Shown: one piece after another, positions 59,487 through 64,000 of the stretch
How the letters are laid out: the number at the start of each line of letters is the position of its first letter
Position numbering within the stretch: position 1 is the first letter of the stretch
NCBI GenBank assembly: GCA_027493675.1
Contig: JAOSKI010000041.1
Coordinates: 121,359 to 185,358 of the forward strand
Direction of reading: 5' to 3'
From: Microthrixaceae bacterium
GTDB lineage: Bacteria; Actinomycetota; Acidimicrobiia; Acidimicrobiales; Microtrichaceae
DNA length: 64,000 nt
Position numbers and translations under genes: made by a program
The notes under the pieces: model-generated
Database searches by the model: none
The model's input: only the letters and a program-made list of their open reading frames with translations
Told to the model about the DNA's origin: nothing

Positions 59487-62400
59487 ATGACCGACCGCTG
59501 GATCTCCGAGAAGGTCGCACCTGCGGAGCGCAAGTGGGAGGAGTTCTACCGGAACCGGTTCTCCCACGACAAGAGGGTGCGGTCGACCCACGGGGTCAAC
59601 TGCACCGGCAGCTGCTCCTGGGAGGTGTTCGTCAAGGACGGCATCGTCACCTGGGAGATGCAGGCCCTCGACTACCCGCAACTCGAAGAAGGCCTGCCGC
59701 CGTACGAGCCGCGTGGATGCCAGCGAGGGATCTCGTACTCCTGGTACCTGTACTCGCCCATCCGGGTGAAGTACCCCTATGCCCGTGGCGTGCTGGTGGA
59801 CATGTTCCGCCAGGCCAAGCGCGAGGCGCTTGGTGACCCCGTGGATGCATGGGCCGCGATCCAGGAGAACCCCCAGTGGCGGGCCAAGTACCAACAGGCC
59901 CGAGGCAAGGGCGGGTTCCGTCGGATCCGATGGGACGAGGCGCTCGAGATCGCCGCCGCGTCGACTGTCCACACGATCCGCACCCACGGGCCCGACCGGG
60001 TGGCCGGCTTCTCGCCGATCCCCGCGATGAGCCAGGTCAGCTACGCAGCCGGCAGCCGCTTCATGTCGCTCATCGGTGGCACGGTGATGAGCTTCTACGA
60101 CTGGTACTGCGACCTGCCGCCCGCGTCGCCGGAGGTGTGGGGCGAGCAGACCGACGTGCACGAGTCGGCAGACTGGTACAACGCCAGGTTCATCGCGGTG
60201 ATGGGCGCGAACCTCAACATGACCCGCACCCCCGACACGCACTTCATCTCCGAGGTGCGTCACGCAGGGGCCAAGCTGACCGTGTTCAGCCCCGACTTCT
60301 CCCAGGTCGCGAAGTACGCGGACTGGTGGATCCCCACCAACCCGGGCCAGGACACCGCGTTCTGGTTGGCGGTCGACCACGTGCTGTTGACCGAGTTCTA
60401 CCGCGACTCCCAGGTCGAGTACTTCGAGAGCTACGCCCGCCAGTACACCGACCTTCCGCACCTCGTGCAGGTGAGCGACGGCAAGGCCGGCCAGTACCTG
60501 CGAGCATCGAAGCTGGCAGCTACGCGGACGTGGAGAACGGCGACTGGAAGATGCTCATGTGGGACGGCGAGGCCTCCGAGGCCCGCATGCCCAACGGAGG
60601 CATCGGCGACCGCTGGGCCACCAGGACAAGGGCCACTGGAACCTGGAGCTGATCGACTCCTTCCTCGGTGCCAAGATCTCACCGGAGCTGAGCCTCATCG
60701 ACTGCCGTGACGACATCGCGGAGGTCGACATCGAGTTCTTCGGTACGACGGGCTCATCAAGCGGATGGTGCCGGTTCGCACCATCGAGACCATCGACGGC
60801 CCAGTGCAGGTCACCACGGTGTTCGACCTGATGATGGCCCGATTCGGGGTCAACCGGGGTCTCGGAGGCTTCGACGCTGCCGACTACGACGAGGACGACG
60901 TCCCCTACACGCCGGCCTGGCAGGAGCGCTACACCGGAATCCACCGTGACACGGTGGTGGACTTCGCCCGTCAGTGGGGTCGCAACGGAAAGCTCACCAA
61001 CGGCAAGAACCTGATCATCATCGGAGCGGGTGCCAACCACTGGTACCACAACAACCTGCTGTACCGCTCCGGCATCACCGCACTGATGCTGACCGGTTCG
61101 GTGGGAGTCAACGGCGGTGGACTCGCCCACTACGTGGGCCAGGAGAAGCTGGTGGCGCACGCATCGTGGGGGTGCGATCGCCATGGGTGCGGACTGGGGC
61201 ATGGCGCCACGCCAGCAGAACACGCCCTCCTACCACTACGTGCACTCCGACCAGTGGCGCTACGAAGCGCGGCTACCGCGACTACGACTCGTTGCCCGGC
61301 GAGCACCCCGAGCGGTTCGACCACACGATCGACCACCAAGCGCGTGCTGTCCGTCAGGGCTGGCTGCCGTTCTTCCCGCAGTTCAACGAGAACCCGATCG
61401 ACACGGTGCGTCAGGCCCGCCGTGGTGGCGCCGACACCGACGAGAAGGTCGTCGACGAGGTGGTGGATCGCCTGCGCTCGGGTGACCTCGAGTTCGCCAT
61501 CGACGACCCAGACGCACCAGAGGCCTGGCCCCGCACATGGTTCATCTGGCGTGGCAACGCCATCGGCACCTCTGCCAAGGGCCACGAGTTCTTCATGCGG
61601 CACTACCTGGGAACGACCTCCACCGCCATCGCTGCCGAGCCAGAGGATCACGGCGTGGCGGAGGTGAAGGTCCGCCCGGACGCCCCCATCGGCAAGATGG
61701 ACCTGGTGGTGGACCTCAACTTCCGGATGGACACCTCGGCGTTGTACTCCGACATCGTGCTTCCGGCGGCCACCTGGTACGAGAAGGACGACATCAACAC
61801 CACCGACATGCACTCCTTCATCAACCCGATGCAGGCCGCAGTCCCGCCGTCGTGGGAGTCGCGCAGCGACTGGTCGATCTTCAAGGCGCTGGCGAAGAAG
61901 GTCTCCGAGCTCTCGGGCAAGCACCTGCCCGGGGCCGTCGAGGACCTGGTGATGGCTCCGCTGGCACACGACACCCCGGACGAGATCACCCAGCCGACCG
62001 TCGCCGACTGGCGTGCCGGTGAGGCCGAGCCGGTCCCCGGTGTGACCATGCCTCACTTCAAGGTCATCAAGCGCAGCTACACCGACCTGTACGAGCGGAT
62101 GGTCTCTCTCGGTCCCGGAGTGCGTGCCAACGGTGTGGCGGCGCACGGCCTGCGGATCCCAGTGGCCGACTTCTACGACGAGCTGGCGGTGCGTCAGCCC
62201 GACAGCTTCTCCAAGAGCAGGCTCGGCGAGGACCCCGACGGGCTGCTGCGTCCCCTCGCTTGAACGTGAGCGCGAGGTCTGCGACGCGATCCTGGCACTC
62301 GACCCCGCTGCGAACGGGGAGCTCGCCATCCGCGCCTTCGAGGCCGAGGAGGCCAAGACGGGACTGTCCCTCACCCACCTTGGCGAGGGACAGCGCGACA

Positions 62401-63172
62401 TCCGCACCCGGTTCACCGACCTGATCTCACAACCCAGGCGGATCCTCACCACCCCACATGGAGTGGCCTGGTCTCCAAGGGGCGACCGTACTCGCCGTTC
62501 ACGATCAACGTCGAGCACCTGGTGCCTTGGCGCACACTGACGGGCCGCCAGCACTTCTACCTGGACCACGAGCGGTACATCGAATGGGGTGAGAACTACC
62601 CCGGCTACAAGCCTCGGCCCGATCACGCGATGCTCTCGGAGACCGAGGAGTCGCTGGCCGAGGGCCAGGACGGCAGGTTGTTCAACTACATCACGCCGCA
62701 CGGCAAGTGGTCGATCCACTCCACCTACTCCGAGAACGACCGCATGATGACCCTGTCGCGTGGTGGGTACCCGATCTGGCTCAACGCCAAGGATGCCGCC
62801 GACATGGGCATCGCGGACAACGACTGGGTGGAGCTCTACAACGACAACGGCGTGTTCGTGCAGCGTTGCGTCACCTCATCGCGGATCCCGCGGGCACGGT
62901 GTTCGTGTACCACGCCACCGAACGCACCGTAGGTATACCGATCTCCCCGCAGCGCAACAGCCGGGCGGGGATGAACAACTCGATCACCCGGGCACGGCTC
63001 AAGCCGGTGCTCATGAGCGGCGGCTACGGCCAGTTCACCTACGCCTTCAACTACTGGGGCCCGACCGGGTGAACCGTGACACCTTCATGTGTACGTCCAC
63101 CGGATCGACCAACCCAGCTACACCAAGACGGCCAACCGCGCAGGATCTCCCAAAAGGGAGCGCAGTCATGAG
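59487..63172 (+). CDS. narG: Respiratory nitrate reductase alpha subunit NarG, about ten frameshifts
   Basis: Catalytic subunit reducing nitrate with bis-MGD molybdenum, about 1230 residues. The FS0 cluster region [19 protein letters not shown] and the molybdenum-Asp region [20 protein letters not shown] are as in cytoplasmic NarG, and there is no Tat signal. Later blocks are [50 protein letters not shown] and [18 protein letters not shown]. Breaks lie at about 60515, 60620, 60750, 61170, 61265, 62258, 62455, 62880, 63070 and 63090. ATG 59487 has ACAGGAG before it. The stop TGA at 63170-63172 overlaps narH as ATGA. A nitrite-oxidising NxrA is the close relative to exclude; gene order favours nitrate respiration. 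Confidence 0.9.
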
Positions 63173-64000
63173 AGTCAGAGCGCAGATGTCGATGCTGTTC
63201 CACCTGGACAAGTGCATCGGTTGCCATACCTGCTCGATTGCCTGCAAGAACCTCTGGACCGACCCCAGGGTGCGGAGTACATGTGGTGGAACAACGTCGA
63301 GACCCGTCCCGGGACCGGCTACCCGCTTGGTTGGGAGGACCAGGACCACTACAAGGGCGGATGGACACGTGACGGAGGGGACGCCTCAGCTGACCCTGCA
63401 CTCAGGCCGGCGGGGCTCGGCAAGCTCTTCCACAACCCGTCGCTGCCCGAGCTCGACGACTACTACGACCCCTACACCTTCCGATACGGCGACCTTTTCA
63501 ACTCTCCGCAGTCGGACCAGCAGCCCACAGCGGTCCCCATCTCCAAGATCACCGGCGAGCAGATGAACATCGAGATGGGTCCCAACTGGGACGACGATCT
63601 TGGTGGCTCCGACACCTATGCCGCCAACGACCTGTCGATGGAGGGCGTCGAGGACGCGGTACGTGCCCAGATGGAGGAGCTCGAGCGGGTGGCGTTCAAC
63701 TACCTGCCCCGGATCTGCAACCACTGCCTCAACCCAGCCTGTGTGGCGGCGTGCCCCTCCGGCGCGATCTACAAGCGGGTGAGGACGGTGTGGTCCTCAT
63801 CGACCAGTGAGTGCCGCGGCTGGCGTATGTGCGTCACGGCGTGCCCCTACAAGAAGAGCTACTACAACTGGAACACCGGCAAGTCCGAGAAGTGCATCCT
63901 GTGCTTCCCCGCATGGAGACCGGTCAGCGCCGGCTTGCGCACTCGGCGTGTGGGCCGGATCCGGTACATGGGCGTCTTGCTGTACGACGCGGACCGCATC
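63169..64000 (+). CDS. narH: Nitrate reductase beta subunit NarH, cut by window edge, frameshifted
   Basis: Iron-sulfur subunit passing electrons to NarG. The first cluster motif is DKCIGCHTCSIACKNLW; next come EYMWWNNVETRPGTGYPLGW and FNYLPRICNHCLNPACVAACPSGAIYKR, then ECRGWRMCVTACPYKKSYYN and EKCILCF. All are close to NarH. Frames change at about 63270, 63780 and 63910. The rest of the gene, and presumably narJ and narI, lie beyond base 64000. ATG 63169 overlaps the narG stop. Confidence 0.9.

Noticed and set aside
59487..63172. narG as a genuine pseudogene
   Set aside because: About ten frame changes, yet every cofactor motif and the end are intact. The same error pattern is seen in unrelated genes across the window.

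Overview
The window is high-GC DNA from an actinobacterium. Evidence is the codon use, GTG/TTG starts, MMPL-type RND pumps, a wax-ester/diacylglycerol acyltransferase, an LAxTG sortase anchor, a DUF222/HNH gene and a LexA box of the CGAAC-N4-GTTCG type. The enzyme mix (Agl23/DUF2298 glycan proteins, MaoC hydratases, NarGH) would fit Acidimicrobiia, but that rank is an inference. No rRNA, tRNA, CRISPR array, insertion sequence or prophage was seen.

A property of the whole window governs how it should be read. Most genes longer than about 700 bp change reading frame once or several times while the protein family stays recognisable on both sides. My count is roughly 70 to 80 changes, and many fall exactly on runs of four to six G or C. 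Short genes are mostly intact. I read this as base-count error in the assembly, not mass pseudogenisation. Each multi-frame gene is therefore given as one CDS with the break points listed.

Layout. 1-3500: two acyl-CoA synthetase-like genes around a small two-domain monooxygenase-like gene. 3600-9025: a tightly coupled run of HemY-like oxidase, SPASM radical SAM protein, wax-ester synthase and an AlkZ-like DNA glycosylase. 9060-11235: an MMPL pump with a twin palindromic operator. 11430-17190: SelO, DnaJ with a CbpM-like modulator, thioredoxin, two adjacent non-heme iron oxygenase genes and a GyrI-like protein. 17280-23710: acyltransferase, DUF302, a ferric-reductase-like membrane protein with ApbE, two small anchored proteins (one Asp/His-rich), and a two-component pair. 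23740-27160: thioesterase, a second MMPL pump and a divergent TetR. 27345-34350: a cytochrome b561-molybdopterin oxidoreductase fusion, transglutaminase, lipoprotein and two CrtI-like oxidoreductases. 34470-45730: an envelope glycan block of GT-C membrane proteins (DUF2298 fusion, Agl23), two GT2 enzymes, a UDP-galactopyranose-mutase-like flavoprotein and an LAxTG surface protein. 45770-50780: CtaA, two lipoproteins, MarR, MaoC. 51050-57910: an SOS-boxed HNH gene, ClC channel, PAS kinase with a lone receiver, a BNR/MoaD remnant, a double MaoC hydratase and a YdeI-like protein. 57955-64000: a DUF6457 gene, a diheme cytochrome c, narG and the start of narH, which is a nitrate respiration operon in which the cytochrome probably serves the reductase.

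Regulation can be read directly in places. Eleven genes have a TAnnnT hexamer 6-8 bases before the start codon, the signature of leaderless transcription. At the HNH gene that hexamer and the start codon lie inside a 28-bp LexA-type palindrome. Three intergenic spots carry related hairpins, two of which share an identical 26-base arm.

No gene-free stretch exceeds about 300 bases. The longest, 50780-51046, 56000-56250, 16478-16703 and 58189-58418, are covered by the entries beside them.
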